Part shown: one piece after another, positions 1 to 11,819 of the stretch
Numbering within the stretch: the first letter of the stretch is position 1
How the letters are laid out: the number at the start of each line of letters is the position of its first letter
Assembly: GCF_958979055.1 (NCBI RefSeq)
Contig: NC_084889.1
Location: 4,046,761-4,110,760 of the forward strand
DNA: 64,000 bases
Direction: 5' to 3'
Source of the DNA: Alnus glutinosa
Lineage: Eukaryota; Streptophyta; Magnoliopsida; Fagales; Betulaceae
Notes under the pieces: generated by a model
The model's database searches: none
Seen by the model: the letters and a program-made list of their open reading frames with translations, nothing else
What the model was told of the DNA's origin: nothing
Program-made: the position numbers and the translations under genes

Positions 1-449
1 TTCAATCAGGCTCTTAGAGGTGTAACATTGACACACACAAAAAAAAAAATAAAAAAAATCTTCTTACAATTTGAGCCCAAATCTAATTTAGAATCTAGTA
101 TTGTTATACAGCACTAAATAGGAGGAAAAAAAGAAGCAGCGAAAAGCAATGTAATAAATATAGTTCAAGAAGAAATACAGGCAGCTCAACAGCCAGAAAA
201 ACGGCTGAAAAAGCACCTACTCTTCCTGCCTCTGATATCAGTCTCCTACCTTCTGTTTTCCTTAAATTAGTCTCCTACTCTTCCTGCCTCTGATACCACC
301 CTACATGTATATCTTACACCTACCAGCTAAACCGGAAAACAGACCAATTGATTTAATTACATATGCAAATTTCTTTTTCTTTTTCTCTTTTTTTTTTTTT
401 TTTTCTTCTTTCTTTTCTTTCTTTCTTTCTTTCTTTCTTTTTTCTTTTT

Positions 450-480
<31 letters not shown>

Positions 481-538
481 CTCTTTTTTCTTTTTATGGA
501 CATATGCAAATTACATTCCTATTAAGTGTAAGGAGGAT
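1..538. other. 3' flank of the NAC gene, with pyrimidine tract
   Basis: No gene is seen here. The part next to the NAC stop codon is expected to carry that gene's 3' UTR (minus strand). Positions about 371-491 are a nearly pure T/C tract. A 21-base piece beginning CTACTCTTCC occurs twice, near 217 and 272. Confidence 0.6.
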
Positions 539-3500
539 CTAAAATGACATAAAGCACAGAAACTTCATGAAGTTTTTCGTTCTGCCTATGTTTTTACCAT
601 CTGTGGCTGCTATAGGGGTATCTGATGATGGACCTTCATTCCTGAAGTTTGGATTCTGATTTCTGCTGGCAAGCTTGAGGGCATTTTTTGACCTGCTTGT
701 TTTGAGGATTTCTTCAGGTGGCAACACGTCCGTTATACTGCCTATAGGAGCTGCAGAGCAGACATCAAATAAATTGACTGATGAATATGTGCATCGAAAT
801 TCAAGAGAGAAACAATGGTCCATATTAGATTTCACAAATTTAATAGTGTATATGTTGTAATGTCATTTAAAAGCTTAAATAACGTGACACCATGTATAAC
901 GTTAAATACAACATAAAATAAATCATTTTCATTTCACTTGAAATTTAGAGGATCCTATTCCTATCAGGTTGAGGGTAGGAGCATTTGCTGTTTATGGCAA
1001 TAAAGTAAAACCGAACAAAAGCACAGATGAGAGCATGGGTGGCAATGAGGCAAGAGTAGTGTTACAATTATAGAACAAGAGAATTTCAGCACTTAGTAAA
1101 ATAAGATTTGAACTGCAATAGACCACACACCCACTCAGCATATCTAAAAGAAAGCAACTGACGGAATTTAAAAATCGCAATAAGATACCAATTATATAGC
1201 AGAATATTAACATGCTAGGAAAACTAGAGTTCATCTGGTCTTACTTGACAGTTCAATAAGATACCAATAACATACCTATAGCAGAATATTGACATGCCAA
1301 CAAACAGCTGTCACAATGAAAACCAATTGGTGTCTAGTGAGGGAAGCCAAAGCTTTTACGGCATTTAAAATCGCACCCTGCAAGGCATGTTTTAAGAGCC
1401 GTCCACGTGAGCAGAGCGGCACTGTTGCACCCCAACAATCCCTCCCTCAACGTGACACTCCCGCGACTCGAACCCATGACCTTGGCTTTGATACCATTTG
1501 TTGGATTAAGCCTTTGACCATCTCATATGAAAACCAATTGGTGTCCAGTAAGAGAAGCCAAAGCTTTTATGGTATTTGAAATAACACCATGCAATGCATG
1601 TTTTAATAGCTGTCCACGTGAGCAGAGCGACACTGTTACACCCCAACATACAAGAAACAGCTCAAATGGGCCTAAGGAAGCCTAATTGTTTCACGAATAA
1701 AATTTTGAACTTAAAGAGTACTAAACCTCAGCTGTTACATAGTACTTGCACTAGAATTTCCAAATATATGGCACTCTTATCTTTATCTACAAGTTAAGGA
1801 GCTTCGAAATAAGAGGGTATTTTTTCTCTTCAAGATATATCAAGAAAGATAAGAGTCTGCCATCTAGCTTGATAAGGTAATTCTTGCATCTTTGAGTTTC
1901 ATTGAATCAAGACCATAAATCTCATGTGGCTGCTCAGCTTAAGCTAAAAATGGCATAGAAGTAACCAAGTTCTCTTTGACAAACACCATAATCACATACT
2001 TTTCTATTAGTACCTTAAATTTCCTCGAGTTAAAGGATATATGTTTTCAAGAGAGATGACAGTAATAACAATAATAATAAATAACAGCTATGAATGTGAA
2101 GCAAGGGACAGTATAAAATGTTGGCAGACCTGAAGTGGATGGAAGCACGACCACCTCGTTTGGTCTGTGAGATGCACAGACACTGAACTTGCAACCTGCA
2201 TCCTTCTGGCTATTTTCAGTCTCTAGGTCTTGCAACAAAGCCAATGAATCAAAACATTCACCTGATGATCTGCTCACACAACTGGAATTTTCTGAACTTG
2301 AAGAAGACAATGCTGGATTATCAAGATAAGGTGATAGTGGCTTATCAAGATCCGATAATTCCAAGTAATCATCTCTGGAAAAGTAATCTAGCCGATGATC
2401 TGGAGCTCTCTCTGTCAAAGCCAATACACCTGTGCTGTCATCCTCACTTACCTACAAAACAAAATTACACTTCTAACATATAGAGAGAACCTCTTCCCCA
2501 AACCCAATCCAACAAAAAACTAATAAACCAATCCCCACAGGAACTGAAGAAGGGGTACAATGTTCTACTTAAGTCCCACTAACAACCAACAGATAAAAGT
2601 ACCTAGACAAATTCTCTATATGTCAAGGAATGCTTAATGTTCTCAATATGTTATCATCCAGAATTCTCCTTGTCATGAAGACCTTGTAGAGAAATATCCT
2701 CATTAAGTCGACACTTGGCAATAAAGAATATTTCATATGGTAATAAACTTTTAGGTTGTGGCAAACCCAAAATGAAATCCAGAACTTCTCCCAGTTTACT
2801 AATAGAGTTATATCTGACCAATAATTTCATTGCTTCATTGGTTAAAGGCAGTTCTTGTTCTGAGTAATCTCAGAAGCGCATTCATGGCCATATGAAGGCA
2901 AATAGGCAAACAGGAAAACTATTGAACCCCCTATAGAAGGCAATTACTCAGAAAATTATTTGAAAAAAAATAATAATTAAATCTTGTGCAAAAGCAGCTT
3001 CTCATTAACTAGTGTCAAACGAAGACATGAATATTGACACTTTCCTATCAGGTAATAAAGTTGCAAAATCCAACCCAAGCCGCACATGAATACCAGGAAG
3101 CTGAGGCTGACAAACCTGAGGCCTGCTTGTGGAACTTTGTCCAATATCAGCATCTGGAACATTTGACTGACTAGGGCGAATGTTGTTTTCCCTTGCAATG
3201 TCAGTGCTAGCCAGTTTCTGCAGCATTTGATGGGTTTTGCTTTGTTCACGGTCATGGAAGACTCTGCATAGTGATCTCGCTTCCTGCAAATCATCCAACC
3301 AAACTGGCAGTTGAATGGCAGGATGGGATGATAACAAAAAGAAAACAACAATAGTTCTAACAAATTCCATACAATACCTTAGCGTTGGTGCCTTCAGACA
3401 GTCCTCTCTGAGATATCCTATATTCTTGCATCACCCAATCAGTTTTACACCCATGAGGTGCTTGGCCTACATAGAATTCTAAAGTACTTCTCCAACCAGA

Positions 3501-4780
3501 GATCTCAGAACTTGAGAATATTTTACGGGGTTCACCTTTGGTCTTCCAGAACCCATCTTTGTTATCCTTGTTCTCGTTAGAGTGCATGAGAAACCAAATG
3601 CCATCTGCATAAACCAAATTACCAACTTCATAAGCTTCTTTCATTATTGAGTCTAGGTGACCTGGCATGCTATTGTTTGCATAGAAGAGAAGATCAGCAT
3701 TCCCAAAAGAAAGACCAGCAGCATACTACATACACTGGGTTGAAGAAAAGTAACTTGCTCAAGCCAGATTGCAGTCTGTCACCTAAAAGAGTTTACTTGA
3801 CACAGGGGTCATACTACATTGAAGATCATTATCGCAACCAAGCCAAGGCATGACGACGCTTAAATAGTTTAAAGCATTAAAGGAGAAGCCAGAAATATTA
3901 ATAAGAGCAACTGTCACTCAAAGATCAACACTAAATTGAGCATACGCACAAGAGAAGAAAACTAACATTTTTCGTGTTATAAAAGTATTATTCTATTCTC
4001 TAAATATAACTGGAAATTCTACTTGTTAAATAAGACATGCTTACTAATAGGTATAGCTCTTAACATCCCACTTAGTAGCAGATTGTTACATAAACATTTT
4101 TCAAAAAAGAAAAAGGAAACTCATTTTATGTCTTACATACAGTATGAATAAATTTGAGGACAAGCTCTCATCCGTAACATTAAATTCAAAAGCCCTTTAT
4201 GGTATTTCACTTATGTACTTTAGAAATCTTTTACCGCTGCAAAACATATACATGCAACACCAGCATTTATGAAGAACTTTTGCCAACAGAATTAAGCTAC
4301 TTAGCTACAGAACCTAGGAACGTTTACAAGACTATATTCTTTGCGATTAAATGATAGAACTTTGGAAGTAAAGATAAATAACGTTAATATTGAAATACAA
4401 ATTATGTCTACGTATACCTCAGTTCATTAAAATTTAATTAATGACTAAAACGAGAGTTCAAATAGGTCTTAAACAATGGGTGAGACTTTGGGAGAAGAGA
4501 TAAGGGCATGTAGATTTGAGGACTGAGGTATGATTATCTTAAACAAATAGGTCTTAAATAGTTTAAGAAGCCGAAAGCTTACAAATCATCAATATATGAT
4601 AATCTGAAAAACATGACACTTACCAGGAAGATTTGAGGGCATGAAAATGAAAGGATTTATCTCTAACACATTGTCTGGGGGAGGGGCTCCAGGGATCACT
4701 TTGTCCAGAGTCGAAATGGCCTCCACATCTGTAGGATTTGATCTTATATGTTCGGGTGTGAAAGCTGCTGGAGGATACAT
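539..4780 (-). CDS. Divergent NAC-domain transcription factor
   Basis: Five coding exons read on the minus strand: 4780-4624, 3604-3378, 3283-3116, 2451-2130 and 750-539, 1086 nt, 361 residues; all splice sites are GT-AG and phases close. NAC proteins are plant-specific transcription factors that bind DNA as dimers through an N-terminal domain of about 150 residues. Seen here: a motif PSNLPDGIWFL at 48-58, GFWKTKGEPRKI at 70-81, WVMQEYR at 109-115 and LCRVF at 133-137, matching NAC subdomains B to E. Subdomain A (normally LPPGFRF...PTDEEL) is strongly altered to YPPAAFTPEHIRSNPTD at 2-18. The rest is serine-rich with no clear motif. Start: with the non-coding first exon (about 6395-6312) spliced on, this is the first ATG of the mRNA, and an in-frame stop lies upstream. 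The intron 751-2129 contains an old TRIM. The family is clear; the subgroup is not. Confidence 0.85.
838..960. mobile_element. MITE-like AT-rich fragment
   Basis: AT-rich stretch containing TTTCATTTCACTTGAAATTTAG and ending in GGATCCTATTCC. A related stretch occurs at about 57345-57480, downstream of the LPEAT1 gene. It resembles a common plant MITE type. Ends were not resolved. Confidence 0.3.
1178..1300. repeat. Short direct duplication next to the TRIM
   Basis: The stretch AATAAGATACCAATTATATAGCAGAATATTAACATG (given here only in outline: from ATAAGATACC to CAGAATATT) at about 1180-1216 is repeated with small changes at about 1256-1297, roughly 75 bp away. It lies in the last intron of the NAC gene, just beside the TRIM. 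Confidence 0.5.
1315..1648 (-). mobile_element. Fossil TRIM (miniature LTR retrotransposon)
   Basis: Two similar direct repeats flank a very short centre. The better terminal repeat is 1499-1648 (150 bp on the minus strand, starting TGTTGGGGTG and ending CCAACA). It is followed by TGGTATCAAAGCC, a primer binding site for initiator methionine tRNA, then a purine tract near 1440 and the second repeat, recognisable over about 1316-1437. There is no coding content. It looks old and incomplete, and it lies in an intron of the NAC gene. Confidence 0.7.
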
Positions 4781-5584
4781 GGTAAGACAATTCAAAGGGA
4801 AACCAAACTGTGACCGAATACTCTCTCTGGGTAGACTGTCAAAAAAAGGCTCGTCAAGCTGTCAAGGAGAACAACAATTTAGATGAGGTCGTCAGATACC
4901 AAGTTGCCAATTATAGAGTCAAAAAAGAAAAAGAACAGAATTATTTGAGAACTAAGAAATGATTTGTTATTTTCAGCATGCAGGTAGGCCTCAATTTCAT
5001 TGAAGAAAACCATGTGGAATCCTTGGACATCCGCTTGGAAATCAATATTGAATGAAACAGAAAAAAGAAAAACTAAAAAAAAAAAAGCATTATAGGCATT
5101 TGGCATTCAGGCAACAATCCCATAGAGGTCATAAACACATGGTCTAGAACAAAAACCAATCACTAATATGCATAGTGCATAAACCCAACATGATTTTCAT
5201 TCATATAATAATCAGTACCCAGATTACTTGTCTCCGGAAATCTAACATGATTGCTCAACACTGTGCTTAACCCAAAGGATTTAAGCCAAAAAGTCTAAGC
5301 CACGAAAATTCTTAACTTGAAAAAAAAAACTCGCTACCTTGCAATGAAATAATTTAGAGCAATTTCATTAAATTCAAATACAGGTTAGACGAAAATTAAT
5401 TCTAATCAGAAGAACAGGGCGTCATAAGAAAATTAATTTTTCAACATCTACCAAACACAGACCAAAATCTCCACTAAGCCAAAAATAGAACCAAAAACAT
5501 GAGAACTAGTTAATATGGGCTTTCCTTTCCATGAAACATAAAGGAGAAGCCCAAAAAAGTTCCTCTGCATTTTTCCTTTATTTT

Positions 5585-6290
5585 TCTTCCACTTTCTCGT
5601 CAAACAAACGGATAGCTCCGATTAAGCAAACGAACAACGATTAACGGAATCGTGACTCTAATAAATAAATTACGGAAAATTAGGAGGTAAGATAAGATTA
5701 TTCGTAATTAATCAAGTTTTCTTTTTCTTCCACGTTTTCGTCAAACAAACGGCGAAAAAAGAAAAAAGAAAAGCAACGGATAACGAATACTGGAATCGCG
5801 TTTCTATACAGAAAATTGGGAATAAACCATAATCAAAAGTTCCGTTGTTTCTTCAACTTTCTCATCAAACAAACAGCGAAACAAGGGCCCCAAAAAAAAG
5901 GCAACGGATAACGAAAAACGAAATCGCGGTTCTAATCAATAAATTACGGGGAAAAAAAATTCATAAGTTCATAACTATAGTCCCGTCGCACTTTCCTTTT
6001 CTTTTTCCCCCACTTCCTCGCGAAACAAACGGCGAAACAAAAAAAAAAATGCAACGGATAACGAATAACGGAATCCCATTTCTGTACTAAAAATTAGGAA
6101 TAAATCATAATTAGAGGTTCCGCCGTTTCTTCCACTTTCTCAGTAAACAAACGGCAAAAAAAAATAAAGAAAGACGAAAAAAAAAATGAAAAAGAAAGCA
6201 ACCAATAACGAATGGTGAATGTTGAATCGCGATCGTAATCAAGAAACTACGGATAATTAGATAGTACGATAAGATCAATCGGAATCAATG
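5585..6290 (-). repeat. Degenerate tandem repeat in the NAC 5' UTR intron
   Basis: About five copies of a unit with the core TTCTCGTCAAACAAACGGCG (plus strand), starting near 5588, 5729, 5851, 6008 and 6131, so 122-157 bp apart. Most units also carry CAACGGATAACGAATA and a line like GGAATCGCG. The copies differ by substitutions and A-tract length, so the array is old. It fills roughly half of the intron 4859-6311. Confidence 0.75.
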
Positions 6291-6311
6291 AGTTGATCAG
6301 TGAATTCAAAC

Positions 6312-6395
6312 CTGTGAGACGACTAGAGACGACTGAGAAGTGGACTTAGTGACCCTGCTGCAGCCTGGATTCCTTCGTCACTACTCTAAAACCGG
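6312..6395 (-). other. Non-coding first exon (5' UTR) of the NAC gene
   Basis: Downstream of the TATA box the minus strand runs to CTCACAG followed by the donor GTTTGAAT at 6311. Joined to the acceptor before 4858 it gives a leader without any ATG until codon 1 at 4780. In the reading frame of the protein this exon holds TAG TGA, so translation cannot start further upstream. The 5' end is inferred from TATA spacing only. Confidence 0.55.
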
Positions 6396-6418
6396 AAGTG
6401 AGATGCGGCCATGAGGTC

Positions 6419-6426
6419 TATTTATA
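6419..6426 (-). promoter_or_regulatory. TATA box of the NAC gene
   Basis: TATAAATA on the minus strand. It lies about 30 nt before the inferred start of the 5' UTR exon and reads towards the gene. A nearby ATG at about 6411 is too close to the TATA box to be in the transcript. Confidence 0.6.
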
Positions 6427-6429
6427 GGA

Positions 6430-8600
6430 GGCTGTGTGACTAGACCATGGTTTAATTATAACCGCGCACGCAGTTTGCCTATTGGATTACGTCAGGTTTC
6501 ATTCATTGGCTGAGCTCATGCAATCCCGGTGCCTCTGTGGTGGCACTGGTGGGACTCCACAACGGCCGACCTTACAAGGAGGTAGGAACTAGGAACCTTC
6601 CTTCTCTCTCAGACTCGCGATATTTTTACGCTGTCTCGGCCACCGATATGCTAGGCTAGGCTGTGGCACGTGGGCATATTATAGTTTGTCTTTGTCGATT
6701 GTCAATATTCTTGTAACAGACACTACGGAATTGTTTTTTTTTTTTTTTAAGGAAAAGATAAATTTTTCATTAATTAAAATAATGGTACATGACAAATCAC
6801 CATATAGATATACATAAGACAACTCCAAACATGTGTATACTCCTCCTGAATTAAAAGACTTAGACTATTACAGATAAAAATGCTATAAATAAGACTTAAC
6901 CAAACAAAATGATGCATCTACGATGACATAATATTTACTTGAAGAGAGAGTCGGTCACACATTCTAAACGAAAAGTAATGATTAGGTTGATCCAACGTCA
7001 ATTAATTCTTCTCTTTACGGCAATAAATAAATGGTAATGTTTGTTTGGTTAGGAGATTGATCAGGAAGGATTTATTGAAGTAATCCAATCAAAACAAAAT
7101 GAATTTATAAAGTAATCTTTTTAAAAATAAAACAACCTTAAAGCTTGGGATTTATGAGGTAAAAATAAATAAGTAAAACTAAAAGAGCTAAAAAGCAATT
7201 AACGAAAGAATCATGAATAACGGACCTTAGAGAAAAATTACTTTATATTTAACCCAAAACATAATTCCGGAAATAATTGACCCGAAACTGAGACCGACGA
7301 CTTATTCAACATATCTAAGCGTCATACACCTTTTGTACCTTCACGTTGAATAAATTAAGTTAAATCGATACTAATACATGGGAGTTGGAACATTCCAATA
7401 TTGATACATTCATTAATATTTTGAAATCATGCCACACTATATCACTCTTGTCATCATATGGCATGCGGACAAATTTGAATAATTCTTACAGTTGCTGGTA
7501 TACGTAACCTACGTACGCATAGCAATAATGAGCATGAATGCATGATTCGATGTTTCAGGAAAACATTTGTTCATAAAGAGTAATATAATATATCATATTT
7601 TTTTTCTTCACAAATATCTCGTAATATTAATATGTTAATCTCAATTAATCTTTATTTTTTTAAAAAAAAAATAGATTAATTTAAAAATTGATTGAAGTTG
7701 TCACAACAATATTACAAAATAATTATAAAATAAAAATGTAAGATGTTGAGAATAATTCCCCTTGGCCCGACCCACATCAGGAACTACAAACCTCTAAATG
7801 CACATTAGCCCACGTGGAAATATGGGTTCGAGGCCAATTAAATGTTGACCCATAGGAGTAAATACTCAAAAGTCCTGGGAAGGTATTTTCATGGGACTAG
7901 CACAGTGAATTGCATGTGGATCTAATCATACGTAATCTCGGATATTTCGAAATTACATATGGTTCTTGAAAATTCGGGATTAACGCTAATCATGAATTTG
8001 TTGTCGTGAATCTTGCCTTAAGATTGTTAAGGAAATATCCTCGATAAGAGAAGGAACAAAACCCTAAGACGATGAGGTATTTATCACTCAACCTAGTTAT
8101 TAATAGGTCAGGACGTCAAGTATGAAAATAAGACTGATTTTATTGCAATCAAATATTGACTTAGGCATCAAAAGAGGAACACCGGCCACTCCATGGTTTG
8201 TTCTCTTAACTTTGTTTGTTTCACAATAAATGTAGAATGTGAAAAATATCGCAGAGCATACTGTCGTACTATATTAAAGACTGTATTAATATAAAATTTG
8301 TTTAATAGTACTGTTTGGATTTGCATAAAAAGCATCAAGAAAACAACTTTATTTCTATTTTTATGTCACTTTTTAATATTTTACACCTACACCATCTGAA
8401 ATCTGTCATCAAACGAACCTCAATTTGTAGCGTTACTCTTTTTCATGAATAGTTGGAAAGATGGATAGACAATTCGTTCCCGTCGCTTGTGCGTCCGATT
8501 TGTTAAGTACGAAAAATAAAGGAGCCAAAGAGTCAGGAAAGCGAACCCGGCGAGAAATTGAGTCGAGAAATCGAGTTGATAAGCAAGTAACGCAACACAA
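6430..8600. other. Intergenic AT-rich DNA, no gene seen
   Basis: Nothing coding was found. 7741-8230 is less AT-rich and looks like part of an interspersed repeat (it starts near TGTTGAGAATAATTCC), but I could not find a second copy or clear ends in this window and leave it unclassified. Confidence 0.5.
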
Positions 8601-8619
8601 TAGAATCCCTGTTAGCAGT

Positions 8620-8760
8620 TAGCACGGTGTTCTAGAATAAAAACATCACTCGCAGTGGCACCACGCTCGTTGAGTAAATATGTTTCTTGCCGTTCACGCA
8701 GACTGCACTCAGTGAATTAGTGGTATTAAGCTGGTTCAATTGTCGTTTTGTGCGGACTAC
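8620..8760. repeat. Block shared with about 14033-14180
   Basis: Contains ACGGTGTTCTAGAATAAA, GCACCACGCTCGTTG and GTCGTTTTGTGCGGACT in the same order as a block at about 14033-14180. The words in between have diverged. This looks like an old duplication of a spacer segment about 5.4 kb long, or two copies of one unknown repeat. Confidence 0.55.
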
Positions 8761-8765
8761 ACCCA

Positions 8766-8769
8766 TGCC

Positions 8770-8800
<31 letters not shown>
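8766..8800. repeat. Tandem heptamer ACTAGCC
   Basis: Four head-to-tail copies of ACTAGCC following the word GCC. A simple short tandem repeat with no visible function. Confidence 0.8.
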
Positions 8801-8867
8801 TATCAATAATCAACACATGTATAAAATACAACCAGCGACGTGGATCAATTGAGATTCTTTATGCATT

Positions 8868-9167
8868 TGCGGCTGTAATTTTATAGATAATAAGTATAAT
8901 TTTAAACTAAGTTACAGAACATAAATTGTTTGAAAATTGTATTTTTAAAAGTTACAATTTAAAAACGTAAAAAATCCACTTTTTCAAATCGTAGGTAAGA
9001 TGATGTTTTTTTGAAAACGTAGAAGTTTAAAGATTAATTTGTGATTTTAAATGTTAAACTGTGATTTTACCAAACGCTTAACTGCGTTCTTAAAAATCAC
9101 TTTTTTCAAATTGCACATTTTAAAATAGTGATTTTAAATCGCATTTTTTAAAATCACAAACCCAAAC
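8868..9167 (+). mobile_element. MITE family A, copy 1
   Basis: AT-rich element ending in TTTTAAAATCACAAACCCAAAC. It aligns over most of its length with 36269-36550; shared landmarks are AATCGTAGGTAA/AATCTTAGGCAA, TTTTTTGAAAACGTA and TTAATTTGTGATTTTAAA. The terminal sequence GTTTGGG...CCCAAAC forms short inverted ends. The left end of this copy is worn. The superfamily is not certain (hAT-like size and ends). Confidence 0.6.
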
Positions 9168-9169
9168 AA

Positions 9170-10200
9170 ATCTTCGGTGATTCAATTTTACATGTTCTTT
9201 TAGGCCGTCTAAATTTCGCTTCAAAATAAAATAGGAAATCCTCGCACGACAAGGACAGTTCCACTGTAAAAATTATTTAGCTGCTTCTTTGCAGACATTC
9301 ATATAGCTTATTGGACTCGTTTGCTTGAACATAAAAATATGGAAAAATGTTATTTGCACTCCACCAACACAACAGGGGCACGATATGGAAAATGTTAATT
9401 TGGTTGTTTTCTTCCCGTTCCTAATTGCCTAGATGTCCTTCATTTTAGTTATTATTATCTTTGTAACATGGCACCATAAGAAATTTTCAATTTTGGGGGG
9501 GAATTATTTTCTATGACATTTGGGTTTCTTAGAATACCCTATCAATTGTAAATCTGTAATGTAGAGAAGAATATATAAAAATGTCAGGTATCTTTTGGGC
9601 ATGTAAAAAATACTCTTTTTTTTTTTTTTTTGGATTTAGCTTAAGTACGGTTAAATAAATAAAAAATCACATGTATTATAGTTTTTTTTTTTAACAATCT
9701 AGATTTAATTTCAATTTTTTTTATGAAAAATAAATAGATAATGAAACTAAATATGAACTATTAAAAAAAATAGAGCATTTTTAAGTTGTTAGCCCTAGTT
9801 TAGCACAATTGTTTGAGAAATCAAAGCAACAATCTACATGTTATTTTGAAAAATCCTTTGGCCTAGGATTTTATTTTATTTATTTATTTTTACCTAGCTT
9901 TGGCCTGGCTTAGTAGGAGAAAACAAGTTGTTAAGCTCGCTTTCTCCAGTTTCTGCAGCCAAACCAAGCATCACGTAAATCCATGAACATGTATTTTTAA
10001 CCGATCAATTGACCGAATTAAGTAGAGCTAGACGTCCTTAATTAAATTTAGTGTCAGACATAGGGTGAGGAAAATAAGTAATGGTATTTAGTATATTATT
10101 TTACGGCCGTTATATAATTGAAAAAATGTAATTGTAAAGTAAAAAATCAGTCCTATTTTTTTTCAAGTGATAGCCTAATGATTAGTTTTTAATGTCACTT
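9170..10200. other. Intergenic AT-rich DNA, no gene seen
   Basis: Homopolymer T and A runs and no open frame of note. Nothing recognisable. Confidence 0.5.
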
Positions 10201-10219
10201 ATCAAGTTGTATGAGATTT

Positions 10220-10255
10220 ATCCCAATCATAAGAGGAAGAGCCAGCGGGGTTTCG

Positions 10256-10286
<31 letters not shown>

Positions 10287-11455
10287 TTTCCTTTTCTCCA
10301 TAACCTTCTCCCTTACAGTGGTGTCCTTGGCCGGGGGAGGGAGGTTCCAATCCTCCCTCCTCCCGGTTTTTTCTTCTTCTTCTCTTAGCCCTTTTAAAGG
10401 GCTAAGAGAGGTTTTTGGTCTTTTCCTTTTCTCCAGAACCTTCTCCCTTACAGTGGTGTCCTTGGCCGGGGGAGGGAGGTTCCAATCCTCCCTCCTCCCG
10501 GTTTTTTTTTCTTCTTCTCTTAGCCCTTTTAAAGGGCTAAGAGAGGTTTTTGGTTCCTCCCTGGTTGTTCCAGTGGAGGCTAGAGTCTCCTAGTCACTAG
10601 GACTGAGGAGTTTTGAGTTCCCCAGGCTTTTCCGGTGGTGGTTTTTAGTCTTCCTAGTCCGGTTGGTCTATGGAAGTTTGTATAGTTTTCTAGTTTCTTT
10701 TAGTTGTTTGTTCGTGGCAGGAAAACACTCCAAAGGAGTTCCAGTGGAGGAGAGCTCGCCGCTCGTGTTCTGGTAGAGAGATTTGATTGTGCCTCAGTTT
10801 GTATCATTCTTTGAAGCTAGATTTGCGCTGATCCACCGCCTTTTAGTTGACACGCGCCCCCCAGCCATGCACGCCGTCGGCCTCTGGTTCAGCCGTTGTT
10901 CGCTGCGGACGGAATGCTCATTGGGAGTCGGCGCGTGGTCATCACGCGCTAGGGGGTTCTACACTTTGGGCCGCGCGTGATGGGCACGTTCTGCATCTTT
11001 TGCCGTTCCTGGTGGTGCACAGTGGTTCCTTGTGTTAGGCTGTTGTAGGGGAAGGGTTGGTGGCGGCGAGTGTAGCACACGCGCCGTCGCCGGTAGTGCT
11101 TTTTTCTGCCGGCAGCTTCTGTGTTGGGTGTTTTCTTGTATTTAGTCAGATTGTATTTGTCAGTGTGCTTTGGGTTGGATTTAGCCTAGTCATTGCTTTT
11201 AGCACAGATTGTTTGTGACCGACTCCATAGTGCAAGTAGGGGATCTTATGTCAACGCAGAGGCACCTTTCTGTTGGCTAGGCATATTTGTAGCAACTGTG
11301 GATATAATCTGTGTCATAGGGTAATTGTTATGGGGTGTTCTTCTCTGAGTCTCTGTAATGGTATTGAGTCAAGTTGTGACTCTGTATGTTGTTACCCTTT
11401 GGTGAATTAATGGAATGATTACATGTTCCCTTCAAAAAAAAAAAAAAAAAAAAGA
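10220..11455 (+). mobile_element. LINE-type retroposon, hairpin family, copy 1
   Basis: Flanked by the 13-bp direct repeat TTGTATGAGATTT (10207-10219 and 11456-11468) and ending in about 20 A, which is the signature of LINE-driven retroposition. It starts with a (CT)n tract, then GA/CT-rich hairpins, then a GC-rich middle with the stem GCGCGTG/CACGCGC (10931-10949). A 135-bp segment (from about 10286) is duplicated in tandem. No long reverse-transcriptase frame is present, so it is non-autonomous. Related copies: 32388-33417, 34407-35337 (reverse) and 43375-44360. Confidence 0.8.
10286..10555 (+). repeat. 135-bp tandem duplication inside retroposon copy 1
   Basis: TTTTCCTTTTCTCCATAACC at 10286 recurs as TTTTCCTTTTCTCCAGAACC at 10421. 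Both units contain the same two hairpins: a GA-rich stem and the palindrome TCTTAGCCCTTT/AAAGGGCTAAGA. The two units are nearly identical, so the duplication is recent compared with the divergence between family members. Confidence 0.85.
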
Positions 11456-11819
11456 TTGTATGAGATTTGTATAAAAGTCTATTAAATAGTATTATTTTTT
11501 TTAAAAAAAATGTGCAGCCAGGACCAAAAGAAAAATTCGAGGGGCGATCTATAGTAGCCCCTTGAATTTTCACCAAAATAAAAATGCTCTGATGCTAACA
11601 ATCATATATAGCAAAGTTCGGAAAACTAGACTATGTTAACGCTTGTTTTTGTTTTTTGTTATTTTTTTTTTTTTTTAAGATAAACGAATTAAGAGATAAT
11701 TCAAAACATAAAATATTCTTATAAATATAAAAACAGTTTTCATATTTATATCACCTCAAAATGTCATTTTTATTTATTTTTTATTTTTAAAAAAAACATT
11801 ACAAAACACATTAACAATT

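Noticed and set aside
305-547. Phenylalanine-rich open frame
   Set aside because: Translation of a T/C homopolymer tract.
5585-6290. CRISPR-like array
   Set aside because: Units are degenerate and contiguous without unique spacers, and the DNA is plant nuclear.
7744-8226. A solo LTR
   Set aside because: It begins TG and could end CA, but there is no target duplication, no second copy and no primer site, so I leave it unclassified.
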